Source: Halopseudomonas pelagia CL-AP6
GTDB lineage: Bacteria > Pseudomonadota > Gammaproteobacteria > Pseudomonadales > Pseudomonadaceae
NCBI RefSeq assembly: GCF_000410875.1
Contig: NZ_AROI01000003.1
Location: 62,001-126,000, forward strand
Length of the DNA stretch: 64,000 nt
Direction of reading: 5' to 3'
The first letter of the stretch is position 1, and each line of letters opens with the position of its first letter. A model generated the notes under the pieces. That model saw only the letters and a list, made by a program, of their open reading frames with translations. It was not told the DNA's origin and did not search any database. Position numbers and translations under genes: made by a program. Shown here in pieces: positions 8,726-17,068 of the stretch.

Positions 8726-10186
8726 TTATTCCGCTCCCATGCACAGGTACTTCAACTCGGTATATTCGTCCAGACCATGACGCGAACCTTCCCGCCCCAA
8801 ACCGGAGGCCTTCACCCCGCCAAAGGGCGCAGTGGGATTGGACACCGCGCCTTCATTCACCCCGATGATGCCCGCTTCCAATGCGTCGGCGACACGCCAT
8901 ACCCGGTGAATATCGCGGCTGTAGAAATACGCTGCCAGACCGTAGGGCGTATCGTTGGCGATCTTCAAGGCCTGCTCTTCAGTGTCGAACTTGATCACAG
9001 CGGCCAAGGGCCCAAAGGTTTCATCCGCACATACTTCCATATCCACAGTGACATCGGTAATCAGCACCGGCGTCACATAGTTCCCCTGCTTGCCATCTGG
9101 CGCCGGACCGGCCACGTGGCGCGCGCCCTTGTCGATGGCATCGTCATAGTGACGCTTGACCTTCTCTACCGCAGAGCGATTGATCAGCGCCGATTGGGTC
9201 ACACCGTCATCAAAACCATCGCCAACCTTGAGCTTGGCCATCGCTTCGGCCAAGCGTGAAATGAATGCGTCATGGATGCCGGATTGGACCAAAAAGCGGT
9301 TGGCGCAAACACAGGTCTGACCGGTATTACGAAACTTGCAAATCATTGCGCCTTCGACCGCGCGCTCTACGTCGGCATCATCAAACACGATAAAGGGCGC
9401 ATTGCCGCCCAGCTCCAGGGATACTTTTTGAATATGCTCGGCGCATTGGGCCATCAGCTTGCTACCGACCTCGGTCGAGCCGGTGAAACTCAGCTTGCGC
9501 ACCACCGCGCTGCCGGTCAGGGTCTCGCCAATCATGCTTGATTTGCCGGTAACCACGTTGAACACGCCTGCCGGAATACCCGCCTCGTCTGCCAGTTCGG
9601 CCAGCGCCAGGGCGGTGAAGGGGGTCGCATTGGCCGGCTTGACGATCATCGAACAGCCGGCTGCCAGCGCCGCGCCGGCCTTGCGGGTAATCATCGCTGC
9701 AGGGAAATTCCAGGGGGTAATCGCGACGGTCACCCCAATCGGCTGCCGCGTCACCACGATATGCTGCCCCGGCTTGGCGCCCGGAATGGTTTCGCCGTAC
9801 ACCCGGCGCGCTTCTTCAGCGAACCAGCGAATGAACGAAGCGGCATAATCAACTTCGCCACGGGACTCCACTAACGGCTTGCCCTGCTCCAACGTCATCA
9901 GGGTGGCGATATCTTCCTTGTGCTCAAGCATCAGCTCATACCAGCGCATCAACAGATCGGCCCGCTCCTGCGCGGTCTTTTTGCGCCACAGTTGGAAGCC
10001 TTGCTCAGCGGCATCTATTGCGCTGAGGACTTCCTTCTCACTCAGGGAGGGCACAGTGCCAAATACTGTCCCGTCTGCAGGGTTGTCTACGTCCACGGTG
10101 TTACCGTTACTTGCGTCCAGCCACTGACCGTTGACATAACATTGCTGCCGAAACAGACGTGTGGTTTTCAATCGAGACAGGGACAT
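8726..10186 (-). CDS. gabD: NAD(P)-dependent succinate-semialdehyde-type dehydrogenase
   Basis: Aldehyde dehydrogenase of 486 residues, at the usual GabD length. Visible motifs are ITPWNFPAAMITRKAGAALA, LELGGNAPFIVFDDADVE (general-base Glu) and FRNTGQTCVCANRF (nucleophilic Cys), then AAYFYSRD and GREGSRHGLDEYTELKY at the end. It should oxidise succinate semialdehyde or a close homologue to the dicarboxylate. It is the first gene of the minus-strand catabolic cluster, with an AGGAGG site before its ATG. The 229-bp gap to the divergent small-protein gene must hold its promoter. The true substrate could be another semialdehyde produced by the class III aminotransferase. Confidence 0.88.
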   Translation of the reverse strand: MSLSRLKTTRLFRQQCYVNGQWLDASNGNTVDVDNPADGTVFGTVPSLSEKEVLSAIDAAEQGFQLWRKKTAQERADLLMRWYELMLEHKEDIATLMTLEQGKPLVESRGEVDYAASFIRWFAEEARRVYGETIPGAKPGQHIVVTRQPIGVTVAITPWNFPAAMITRKAGAALAAGCSMIVKPANATPFTALALAELADEAGIPAGVFNVVTGKSSMIGETLTGSAVVRKLSFTGSTEVGSKLMAQCAEHIQKVSLELGGNAPFIVFDDADVERAVEGAMICKFRNTGQTCVCANRFLVQSGIHDAFISRLAEAMAKLKVGDGFDDGVTQSALINRSAVEKVKRHYDDAIDKGARHVAGPAPDGKQGNYVTPVLITDVTVDMEVCADETFGPLAAVIKFDTEEQALKIANDTPYGLAAYFYSRDIHRVWRVADALEAGIIGVNEGAVSNPTAPFGGVKASGLGREGSRHGLDEYTELKYLCMGAE

Positions 10187-10415
10187 TCGTCCTCCTATTC
10201 GTTTGCATGACCGGAAATTCCCGCCATTTTCAAGGTAGGCGCCTTTAGCGCCCGATGCAAACCAGACTGAAAAAGACGCCTTTGATTACAGGTATCACAG
10301 AAAAACTGACCCGGTTTTCACTGCTGAGTTCGTAATTCCACTACACTAACTGACATACCAGTTTGCACTCTGGTTCGCACAATCACCCCCTCCCCTGCCT
10401 CACACAGGAGCCTTT

Positions 10416-10559
10416 ATGGCCAAACCCAATTACACCTTCGAGAAACGCCAGCGCGAGCTGAAGAAAAGCAAGCAGCAGGAAGAAAAGCGTCAGGAAAAAC
10501 TGGCCCGTAAAGATACCAACGAGCCCACCCCACCGTCCGATCAGGAAACCACATCATGA
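10416..10559 (+). CDS. 47-residue lysine/glutamate-rich small protein
   Basis: A short frame begins MAKPNYTFEKRQRELKKSK and continues with a highly charged helical Lys/Glu/Gln-rich segment, ending in a Pro/Ser/Thr-rich tail. AGGAG lies five bases before the ATG. Its stop overlaps the start of the next small gene (ATGA, 10556-10559). Similar small basic proteins are widespread in gammaproteobacteria as conserved hypotheticals, but no function is known to me. The heptad-like spacing suggests a single coiled-coil helix. Confidence 0.65.
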   Translation: MAKPNYTFEKRQRELKKSKQQEEKRQEKLARKDTNEPTPPSDQETTS

Positions 10560-10660
10560 GCAAGGGAATGGATAGCAAGAAAGCCGCGAAGAAAAAACCG
10601 GCACTCAGTCTGCTGGAAAAGCGTGCCGCCAAGGCTGAGAAGGCCAAGGCGAAGAAATAG
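10556..10660 (+). CDS. 34-residue lysine-rich small protein
   Basis: Begins [15 protein letters not shown] and is followed by a short hydrophobic stretch ([10 protein letters not shown]) and a Lys/Ala repeat. It starts within the stop codon of the preceding 47-residue gene, so the two are translationally coupled. The composition resembles histone-H1-like or ribosome-associated basic peptides. A YebC-family gene follows 80 bp downstream. Function unknown. Confidence 0.5.
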   Translation: MSKGMDSKKAAKKKPALSLLEKRAAKAEKAKAKK

Positions 10661-10739
10661 AACGTGGCTCTGCCTCGTATCTGTGGGTAAAATCGGCCCT
10701 TTACGACAACCATCCTTTGACAATAAATGGGACAGCAAC

Positions 10740-11456
10740 ATGGGTCGCGCGTATCAAAACCGCAAAGAATCAATGGCCAAAACGGCTGACGCAAAAACCA
10801 AGATATATAGCAAATATGCCCGAGAAATCTTCGTCACCGCCAAGTCCGGTGGCGTTGACCCCTCTGGCAATCTGGCGTTGCGAGGCCTGATTGAACGGGC
10901 CAAGAAGGACCAAGTACCGGGCCATGTGATCGACAAGGCTATCGAAAAAGCCAAGGGCGGCGGTGGCGAAGACTTCTCAGTCGCCCGCTACGAAGGCTTC
11001 GGCCCCGGCAACTGTATCGTTATCGTCGACTGCCTGACCGACAACCCGAATCGCACCAGCTCTGACGTGCGCAATTGCTTTACCAAAACCAAATGCAAGA
11101 TGGGCACGCCCGGCAGTGTTAGCCACATGTTTGACCATTGTGCGATTCTGGCCTTCAAGGCCGACGATGAAGAAGCCGTGCTTGAGGCCTTGATGATGGC
11201 CGATGTGGACGTGACCGATATCGAGAATGAAGACGGCCAGATCACCGTATTTACGCCCAACAATGAATACTTCAAAGCCAAGCAAGCTCTGACCGACAGT
11301 TTTGGCGACATCGACTTTAGCGTCGATGAAATTCAGTTTTTGCCGCAAACCAGCACGCCGATCGAGGGCGATGACGTTGCCCTATTCGAGAAGTTTGTCG
11401 ACATGCTCAACGAGCTGGACGACGTGCAGAATATTTACCACAACGCCGAGCTGTAA
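10740..11456 (+). CDS. YebC/PmpR (TACO1) family protein
   Basis: Protein of 238 residues. The start [15 protein letters not shown] and the [29 protein letters not shown] segment are typical of the YebC family. YebC-family members have been described as transcriptional regulators and, more recently, as ribosome-associated factors that relieve stalling at proline stretches. The start at 10740 is chosen because the family begins there; the open frame extends back to 10623 without homology and overlaps the lysine-rich gene. It is cytoplasmic. The [18 protein letters not shown]-terminus places it in the YeeN-like branch rather than the longer YebC branch. Confidence 0.88.
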   Translation: MGRAYQNRKESMAKTADAKTKIYSKYAREIFVTAKSGGVDPSGNLALRGLIERAKKDQVPGHVIDKAIEKAKGGGGEDFSVARYEGFGPGNCIVIVDCLTDNPNRTSSDVRNCFTKTKCKMGTPGSVSHMFDHCAILAFKADDEEAVLEALMMADVDVTDIENEDGQITVFTPNNEYFKAKQALTDSFGDIDFSVDEIQFLPQTSTPIEGDDVALFEKFVDMLNELDDVQNIYHNAEL

Positions 11457-11516
11457 CACCAAAGCTTCAAGCTTCCGGAATGGGAGGCTTAGATTTGGCG
11501 GCCTAGAGGGAAAGGC

Positions 11517-12590
11517 ATGATTTTTAGCTGGATTCTGCTTGGGCTTGGCTCGCTGCTGCTGGCTGCAACGGTACTGAGCAAAGTACCTTTGCACGACTGG
11601 TGGTTGAGAGCCTGCGAGTTTCCTCGAGTACAGATCCTAAGCCTGGCCTTTATCTGCGCACTGCTCAGCTTTTTCAGTGACCCTGCCTGGCAGGGGACCA
11701 CGCTGGTCATCTGCCTGATTGTGGTCGTTGTGCAGGGCTGGCACATCCTGCCCTGGACCCCGCTATATCCAGTGCAAATGCAAAAAGCTGAACAGGGGGA
11801 CGGGGATCAGTGCATTACCCTGCTGATCTCCAATGTACTGACACCCAACCACCAATCAGAGGCCCTGATCAGCCAGATCCAAGAACATCAGCCGGACGTG
11901 ATACTCACCCTGGAGTCAGATGACTGGTGGGAAAAAAAGCTCGATGAGGCGTTGGCAGATGGCTGGCCGCATAGCGTCAAGATTCCGCAAGATAATCTGT
12001 ACGGCATGCACCTGTACTCGCGTTTGACATTGCACGACATCAAGGTAGGCCGCCTGATACAGGAAGACATTCCGTCGATACACGGTTTATTCGAATTGGC
12101 TCACGGCCAGAAAATTCGATTCCATGCAGTGCACCCAAGGCCGCCAGCGCCCAATGAAAGTGAGTCTAGCCTGTGGCGCGATGCGGAACTACTGCTGGTA
12201 TCCCGGCAGATCGCTGAAAATGACGGCCCCACATTGCTATTTGGCGACCTTAACGATGTTGCCTGGTCACGCACCACGCGTATGTTCTGCAGAGTCAGCG
12301 GCATGCTTGACCCGCGGCGCGGGCGCGGCATGTACAGCACATTCAATGCCGATTACCGCCTGTTGCGTTGGCCGCTGGATCATATTTTCACCAGCGAACA
12401 CTTCACGCTTGGCCGCATGCAGCGGCTTAAGCATATTGGCTCGGATCACTTTCCCATTCTTGCCACGCTCTGTTACCGGCCCTCGCGCGCCGAACAAAAT
12501 GACAAGCCCACACCGGAAACCGGCGACAAAGAGCAGGCTCGGGAAACCATTCAGGAAGCCAAGGCCAACCCCGAAGAGCGTAACGACTAG
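11517..12590 (+). CDS. membrane-anchored endonuclease/exonuclease/phosphatase (EEP) family protein
   Basis: Protein of 357 residues. Three hydrophobic segments fill residues 1-80 (MIFSWILLGLGSLLLAATVL, then LSLAFICALLSFF and TTLVICLIVVVVQGWHIL), followed by an EEP catalytic domain in the periplasm. Motifs visible are LLISNVL, HAVHPRPP, LLFGDLNDVAW (metal and catalytic Asp/Asn), WPLDHIF and GSDHFPI (catalytic His). The C-terminal 35 residues are charged and low complexity. The substrate could be a phosphodiester of nucleic acid, lipid or inositol type. It converges with the extensin-like gene, 32 bp apart. Confidence 0.85.
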   Translation: MIFSWILLGLGSLLLAATVLSKVPLHDWWLRACEFPRVQILSLAFICALLSFFSDPAWQGTTLVICLIVVVVQGWHILPWTPLYPVQMQKAEQGDGDQCITLLISNVLTPNHQSEALISQIQEHQPDVILTLESDDWWEKKLDEALADGWPHSVKIPQDNLYGMHLYSRLTLHDIKVGRLIQEDIPSIHGLFELAHGQKIRFHAVHPRPPAPNESESSLWRDAELLLVSRQIAENDGPTLLFGDLNDVAWSRTTRMFCRVSGMLDPRRGRGMYSTFNADYRLLRWPLDHIFTSEHFTLGRMQRLKHIGSDHFPILATLCYRPSRAEQNDKPTPETGDKEQARETIQEAKANPEERND

Positions 12591-12622
12591 TAACGACGCG
12601 ACGTCTCATAGCGCAAGCCCTG

Positions 12623-13342
12623 CTAGCGGCAAAAACCAAAGCCATTGGCGTCGAGGTGAAAGTGGTTTTCGTGCGGCTGATTGTAATCCGGCCCCAACAC
12701 TGTGCCGAAATAGCCGCAGGCCGAATCATGTACGGCTTTAAGGAACGTACTTTTGGCTGGCGCTTGGGGATTGTTCCAGTCCCGCAGCACGCTGACCTGC
12801 TCGCCATCCTCCAATCGGAAGGCAGCTACATCAAAGGCATTGGCTGACGCGTGCTGGCTACGGCGAGCATTCTCACGGCTGTAGATGTTACGGCAGGCAA
12901 AACTGCCAAAATGATCAACTCTGCTCACTGCGCTACCCAGATGCGCCAACGCCAGTGGCTGTAATTGCTGCCGTTCAAACATCACCCAAGCCACCAGCAT
13001 CGGGCAGGTTACGGTAAAGGGAGAGCTGAAGCCAAGCCCGCTGGCCCTTACCCGCACCACGTTGGTCAGCGGGCACCCTTGCACGGGGGTGTAATCCTCC
13101 AGATTAAGATAGTCCACCCACCCCTCTGGGGCCGCTTCCAACACCGCCAAACAATGATCGGGTGACTCCTGCAGCTGGGCGACCTTCCAACGCGTGACCT
13201 GAGTCATCTCGTGGCTAATCGACAGGGGGGCCCAAGGGCTCCACTCCGGTGGCAGATAGTCCCACGGCTTATGCACAACGGCCGCAATGACCAGCAGGAT
13301 CAATAACACCCACTTCAAAAAGCGTACTCTGGAAAAATTCAA
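12623..13342 (-). CDS. extensin-like domain protein, membrane-anchored
   Basis: Protein of 239 residues with one N-terminal membrane span (VLLILLVIAAVV), so the domain should face the periplasm. CPLTNVVRV, SCRNIY-type Cys pairs and the segment SQHASANAFDVAAF are typical of the bacterial extensin-like domain, which shares a zinc peptidase-like fold with peptidoglycan D,D-carboxypeptidases. HxxxxxFDVA and the C-terminal ENHFHLD provide the expected metal-binding His and Asp. The start seems to be TTG at 13342, five bases after AGAGG. A role in cell-wall peptide cleavage is likely but not shown. Confidence 0.83.
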   Translation of the reverse strand: MNFSRVRFLKWVLLILLVIAAVVHKPWDYLPPEWSPWAPLSISHEMTQVTRWKVAQLQESPDHCLAVLEAAPEGWVDYLNLEDYTPVQGCPLTNVVRVRASGLGFSSPFTVTCPMLVAWVMFERQQLQPLALAHLGSAVSRVDHFGSFACRNIYSRENARRSQHASANAFDVAAFRLEDGEQVSVLRDWNNPQAPAKSTFLKAVHDSACGYFGTVLGPDYNQPHENHFHLDANGFGFCR

Positions 13343-13481
13343 TCAAACCTCTGCTCGAAGAATATAGCGAATGCTATTTGGAACCGGGAAGACAAGGACG
13401 GTTCAGAGGCTAACACCTGGGAAGTATTGCGAAATAATAATCAATCTATTTATCTGATATTAATATGCTCATTTTTGCTCT

Positions 13482-13498
13482 ATTCAATTTAATTATCA
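13482..13498 (+). promoter_or_regulatory. possible LysR-type site upstream of doxX
   Basis: ATTCAAT, TTA, then ATTATCA. The left arm and spacing equal the palindrome at the nearby LysR gene (14946-14966); the right arm keeps four of seven bases. It sits about 50 bp before the DoxX start inside an A/T-rich stretch that probably holds the promoter. Confidence 0.35.
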
Positions 13499-13546
13499 GG
13501 ACTATTATAGCTACATCAACGCGATTCACACCTTGGAGGCTTTACC

Positions 13547-13987
13547 ATGAGCAGCAACATCATCACCCGCATTACTCAAACCAACGGCAGTTTCGCCACT
13601 CTCGCCCTGCGCATCCCCGTCGGTATCATTTTTATGGCCCACGGCGCCCAAAAGCTGTTCGGCTGGTTTGGTGGTTATGGCCTGGAAGGCACAGGCCAGT
13701 GGATGGCATCGATTGACCTGGCACCCGGCTATCTGATGGCACTGGGTGCCGGTGGTGCCGAGTTTCTCGGTGGGCTGGCTTTGCTGCTAGGCCTGCTAGT
13801 GCGGCCTGCCGCTGCAGTACTGGCGGTAACCATGCTGGTCGCGATTGTTACCGTGCACCTGGCCAACGGCCTGTTCATGAGCAATAACGGCTACGAGTTC
13901 GCGCTGGCACTACTGGCCATTTCGGTGTCGCTGCTGATTAGCGGCGCGGGTCGGCTGTCGTTGGACCGCGTCATCAGCCTGCGCTGA
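13547..13987 (+). CDS. DoxX family membrane protein
   Basis: Protein of 146 residues with four hydrophobic segments. LALRIPVGIIFMAHGAQKLFGWFGG is the DoxX start signature, followed by GGAEFLGGLALLLGLLVRPAA and a C-terminal GAGRLSLD. The family consists of small inner-membrane proteins, some linked to thiosulfate:quinone oxidation or redox stress, but most have no proven role. TTGGAGG lies before the ATG. A double GC-rich hairpin follows, shared with the LysR gene that comes the other way. The neighbouring LysR protein may control it, as a related half-palindrome sits upstream. Confidence 0.87.
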   Translation: MSSNIITRITQTNGSFATLALRIPVGIIFMAHGAQKLFGWFGGYGLEGTGQWMASIDLAPGYLMALGAGGAEFLGGLALLLGLLVRPAAAVLAVTMLVAIVTVHLANGLFMSNNGYEFALALLAISVSLLISGAGRLSLDRVISLR

Positions 13988-13991
13988 CAAA

Positions 13992-14057
13992 CCCGGCCCT
14001 GGGGCCGGGCTGAGCCTAGCCGGGCCTATCCCGGCTGGGCCTAACCTGGCTGGGCTC
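13992..14057. terminator. bidirectional hairpin region between doxX and lysR
   Basis: CCCGGCCC and GGGCCGGG pair around two bases (13992-14009). A second imperfect stem pairs GAGCCTAGCCGGG with the complementary stretch ending at 14057. The two converging genes stop on either side, so this probably terminates both. Confidence 0.6.
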
Positions 14058-14949
14058 AAAGTGTCTCGAAAGTCTGCACTATATAACTGCGCAAAGCGTC
14101 AACCAGCGGCCCAGGGTTGCTGCCCTGCAAGAGCATTATCTGGTAGCTGCCAAGTGCCGGCAGCGCGGTTTCAGCTTCCACCACTTTCAAAGGTTTGTGC
14201 ACCAATCCTCGAGGGAAAGGCGCGATCGCCAGATCCGCCAGCATGGCTGCTCGCTGGCCCGTGCAATGGTCGCTGACATAAGCAATGCGATAGGTAATGC
14301 CTGCGCGATCAAGGGCAGCCAAAGCGGATTCTCGCCACACGCAACCAGCCCCAGCCAGGGACAAGGGTAAAGGTCTGCGTGTCGAAGCCTGGCCGCCAGC
14401 ACACTCTGCCCAGACCAATTGCTCGGTATACACTACCTCGCCATGCAGTGCATGGTTGCCAGAAGTGACCAACGCCAGATCCAGCTCAGCGCTGTCTACC
14501 TGAGCGGCCATATCGATACTGCGCCCTACCACCACATCTATCTGCACTCCAGGGTAAGCACGGGCAAAGCTGCTCAACACCGCTGGCAATATGCGTGTGC
14601 CCACATCGTCAGAGGTGCCCAGCCTGACGTAACCCGTCAGCGCAGGACTGTAGAAGCGGCTCAGCGCTTCTTCATTGAGCGCGAGCATTCGCCTCGCGAA
14701 GCCCAGCAGCACCTCTCCTTGGGCCGTCACGCTCGCGCGTTTAGGTTCCCGAAGCAACAGGCTGTATCCGAGCATTTCCTCCAGACGCTTGATCTGCATG
14801 CTGATGGCTGAAGGTGTGCGGTGAACCTGGGATGCTGCTCGGGTAAAACTGCCTGTTTCGGCAATGGCTATAAAGCTGCGCAACACGTCCAGCTCAAGCA
14901 GCGGCAGCGCCGCGATCGGGTTAGCAGAATCAATCATGGGCTTTTGCAT
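14056..14949 (-). CDS. LysR family transcriptional regulator
   Basis: Protein of 297 residues. The N-terminal winged helix-turn-helix is clear: LDVLRSFIAIAETGSFTRAA, then VHRTPSAISMQIKRLEEMLG. A periplasmic-binding-protein-like effector domain follows from about residue 95. Start candidates are 14949 and 14937. A perfect palindrome (14946-14966) overlaps the first start codon, which would fit autorepression. A 52-residue gene is divergent, beginning 98 bp away, the usual layout for a LysR target. The effector is unknown. Confidence 0.9.
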   Translation of the reverse strand: MQKPMIDSANPIAALPLLELDVLRSFIAIAETGSFTRAASQVHRTPSAISMQIKRLEEMLGYSLLLREPKRASVTAQGEVLLGFARRMLALNEEALSRFYSPALTGYVRLGTSDDVGTRILPAVLSSFARAYPGVQIDVVVGRSIDMAAQVDSAELDLALVTSGNHALHGEVVYTEQLVWAECAGGQASTRRPLPLSLAGAGCVWRESALAALDRAGITYRIAYVSDHCTGQRAAMLADLAIAPFPRGLVHKPLKVVEAETALPALGSYQIMLLQGSNPGPLVDALRSYIVQTFETL

Positions 14950-14966
14950 TCAATAAAATTGAATGC
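14946..14966. promoter_or_regulatory. perfect palindrome at the lysR start, probable LysR operator
   Basis: Arms GCATTCAAT and ATTGAATGC are exact reverse complements around AAA. The inner part contains the T-N11-A layout of LysR sites. It covers the lysR ATG and lies about 80 bp before the divergent 52-residue gene. Confidence 0.6.
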
Positions 14967-15046
14967 CCATGTTATTTAAATTCGCTGGATTGAACAACAG
15001 CGCCGCGCGAATCTGGTCGCCTATTCACGCCAAGGAGACCGATAAG

Positions 15047-15205
15047 ATGAAAACCCCACCGGAAAAAGAAACCGAGAAAGAAAAAATCCCTACTCAACCG
15101 CCCCTGCATGATTTCTATATGCCCGCGATGCCACCCACTGAGCTGATACAAGCTATAGCTAAATGGGTGCGCAAATATTATCGGCGTTTTCAGCAGCGGC
15201 GCTGA
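15047..15205 (+). CDS. 52-residue charged small protein divergent from lysR
   Basis: Begins MKTPPEKETEKEKIPTQPP, then has a helix-like stretch ELIQAIAKWVRKYYRRFQQRR at the C-terminus, rich in Arg and aromatic residues. This tail resembles the short Arg-rich helix of DUF1127 proteins, which often sit beside LysR genes, but the match is weak. The start at 15047 has AAGGAG eight bases upstream; the open frame extends to 14963 through the LysR palindrome and that part is not likely translated. A strong hairpin follows at 15257. Function unknown. Confidence 0.55.
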   Translation: MKTPPEKETEKEKIPTQPPLHDFYMPAMPPTELIQAIAKWVRKYYRRFQQRR

Positions 15206-15256
15206 GCCCAGGCTCAATCTAGTAGCTGCTCACACGGCGTGGGTGTTTGTGCGACG

Positions 15257-15279
15257 GCCTCGGCATGCATTGCCGAGGC
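15257..15279 (+). terminator. GC-rich hairpin after the 52-residue gene
   Basis: Arms GCCTCGGCA and TGCCGAGGC pair perfectly around TGCAT. No clear T-run follows. The 218-bp gap 15206-15423 between the small gene and hxlR holds nothing else I recognise. Confidence 0.5.
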
Positions 15280-15423
15280 TGCACGCCAGTCATCTGCTGA
15301 AGGTTTCGTGGGTGATTTTCACCTTCGCGCATGACGACCTGCTTTCCAGCACGTCTCGCACAGGTGCCCCCCCGCGAATTCAAGCCATTGCGAAAATAAC
15401 GGAATAACGGGTAAGCCCCCGAT

Positions 15424-15906
15424 TCAGCCCTGCCCAATCAGCTCGCGAACCCGCTCATCGGCACCTGGCCCCGCTACCGGCACGACCTCCCAGGGTTTTA
15501 GCGGTAGGCCCGCAGCCGACAACACCTCGACCCCTTGCACGGGTAATCCTGTCGCTTTTTCGATCAATAGCAGGCGCTGGCCTTTATCGTTTGGCCGCCA
15601 TTTCTCTCCCCACTGCATCAAGGCGACCAGCACCGGATAGAGATCATGCCCCGAGGGCGTCAGGCGGTACTCAAAAGAGCGCCCATCGCCAGTGGCAGGC
15701 ACCTTTTTCAGCACACCGGCCTCGGTCATGTTTTTCAAACGGCTACTCAGTACGCTAGTGGAAATACCCAGCTGCTTCTGCAACGCATCGAAAGTACGCA
15801 TACCGTGAAACGCATTGCGCAGGATCAGCAATGCCCACCAATCACCGATGATATCCAAGGCTTTGGTAACACTACAGTCATCGTGATGGGGTGTCGTACG
15901 GGGCAT
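15424..15906 (-). CDS. HxlR family transcriptional regulator
   Basis: Protein of 160 residues. DCSVTKALDIIGDWWALLILRNAFHGMRTFDALQ is the classic HxlR winged-helix start with the conserved Cys near residue 11, often a redox or electrophile sensor in this family. RLKNMTEAGVLKK and YRLTPSGHDLYPVLVALMQWGEKW complete the domain. About 45 further C-terminal residues are unusual for the smallest members. It lies 52 bp after the nitronate monooxygenase on the same strand. The palindrome before that gene is its likely operator. Confidence 0.88.
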   Translation of the reverse strand: MPRTTPHHDDCSVTKALDIIGDWWALLILRNAFHGMRTFDALQKQLGISTSVLSSRLKNMTEAGVLKKVPATGDGRSFEYRLTPSGHDLYPVLVALMQWGEKWRPNDKGQRLLLIEKATGLPVQGVEVLSAAGLPLKPWEVVPVAGPGADERVRELIGQG

Positions 15907-15958
15907 GGCAACCTCGAAGTAGCACGGCCTTCCCCCTTACAGAGGGAGGCCGGATTAA

Positions 15959-16930
15959 TCACAACATGGCGTTGAGACGTTGACGAATCAGTTGGTCCGC
16001 CTCACGCATGATGCGCTCAATCAAATCCTGACAGGTGGGGATATCGTTGATCAGGCCCGCCACCATACCGCAAGACCAGGCACCAATTTCCATATCGCCT
16101 TCCTTCATGATGCGCGGGTAGACCCCTGCCACCTCATCGACGATATCGGAGAACTGCAGATCCTTGCCCAGGCGCTGCTCCTTCTCGATGATCCGCTCGA
16201 CGGCCGAGTTGTTGAGTACCCGTTCGGTATTGCGCAGCGAACGCATGACCAGGCGTGTGTCGAGTTCGGAGGCGGCGACGATCGCCTGCTTGACGTTCTC
16301 GTGCACCGGCGCTTCCTGAGTGGCGATAAACCGCGTACCCATGTTCATGCCTTCAGCGCCCAATGCCATGGCGGCGACCAGAGAGCGGGCGTCGGCCATA
16401 CCACCGGAAGCAACAAAGGGGATTTCCAGCTCATCGGCGGCACGCGGCAGCAGAATCATGTTGGGGATATCATCTTCACCCGGGTGACCCCCGCACTCAA
16501 AGCCATCGACCGAGACCGCGTCACAACCGATTGATTGCGCCTTCAGGGAGTGACGTACTGAGGTGCACTTGTGGATCACCTTAATGCCGGCATCCTTCAG
16601 GTACGGCATATATTGCTCGGGGCTGCGGCCAGCGGTTTCGACGATTTTCACACCGCCTTCAATGATAGCTTTGATGTAACCAGGGTAGTCAGGCGAACTG
16701 ACGGTAGGCAGAAAAGTCAGATTGACCGCGAAAGGCTTGTCGGTCATATCCCGGCAACGGGCTATTTCATTGGCCAGATCGGCTGCGGTTTTCTGCGTCA
16801 GCCCAGTGATGGTGCCCAGCCCGCCCGCGTTGGATACTGCGGCTGCCAACTCGGCAAAGCCGACATAGTGCATACCGCCCTGGATAATCGGATGCTGGAT
16901 GCCGAACAACTCTGTTATGCGCGTTTTCAC
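15959..16930 (-). CDS. nitronate monooxygenase family flavoprotein
   Basis: Protein of 323 residues, an FMN-dependent TIM-barrel enzyme that oxidises nitronates such as propionate 3-nitronate. Seen in order: PIIQGGMHYVGFAELAAAVSNAGGLG at the start, DGFECGGHPGEDD (family His), PFVASGGMADARSLVAAMALGAEGMNMGTRF (FMN phosphate binding), and MRSLRNTERVLNN. The start is taken as GTG at 16930, with AAGAGG upstream and the family-like KTRITELFGIQHP behind; the frame runs to 16978 without support. It is the first gene of a pair with hxlR. Some members act as enoyl reductase-like proteins, so the substrate is not certain. Confidence 0.87.
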   Translation of the reverse strand: MKTRITELFGIQHPIIQGGMHYVGFAELAAAVSNAGGLGTITGLTQKTAADLANEIARCRDMTDKPFAVNLTFLPTVSSPDYPGYIKAIIEGGVKIVETAGRSPEQYMPYLKDAGIKVIHKCTSVRHSLKAQSIGCDAVSVDGFECGGHPGEDDIPNMILLPRAADELEIPFVASGGMADARSLVAAMALGAEGMNMGTRFIATQEAPVHENVKQAIVAASELDTRLVMRSLRNTERVLNNSAVERIIEKEQRLGKDLQFSDIVDEVAGVYPRIMKEGDMEIGAWSCGMVAGLINDIPTCQDLIERIMREADQLIRQRLNAML

Positions 16931-16976
16931 AATCAATCGCCTCTTGGGGGTGTTGATACTCGGCCCTAGACCGGGC

Positions 16977-17003
16977 ATTTAGCTTCTAAATAAGAAGCTA
17001 AAT
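16977..17003. promoter_or_regulatory. 27-bp palindrome upstream of the nitronate monooxygenase-hxlR operon
   Basis: Arms ATTTAGCTTCT and AGAAGCTAAAT are perfect reverse complements around AAATA. It sits 47 bp before the GTG start. As a long perfect dyad in an A/T-rich promoter beside a regulator gene, it is a probable HxlR operator. Confidence 0.6.
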
Positions 17004-17068
17004 TTCTTCGACACAGATTGCAAGTATTTCCTGCGCCGCAAAAACAGGTGCGATGGTCGTTCAGCTAG

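Noticed and set aside
10414..10794. 126-codon minus-strand frame
   Set aside because: Antisense to the two lysine-rich small genes and the YebC start, whose plus-strand starts and family matches are better supported.
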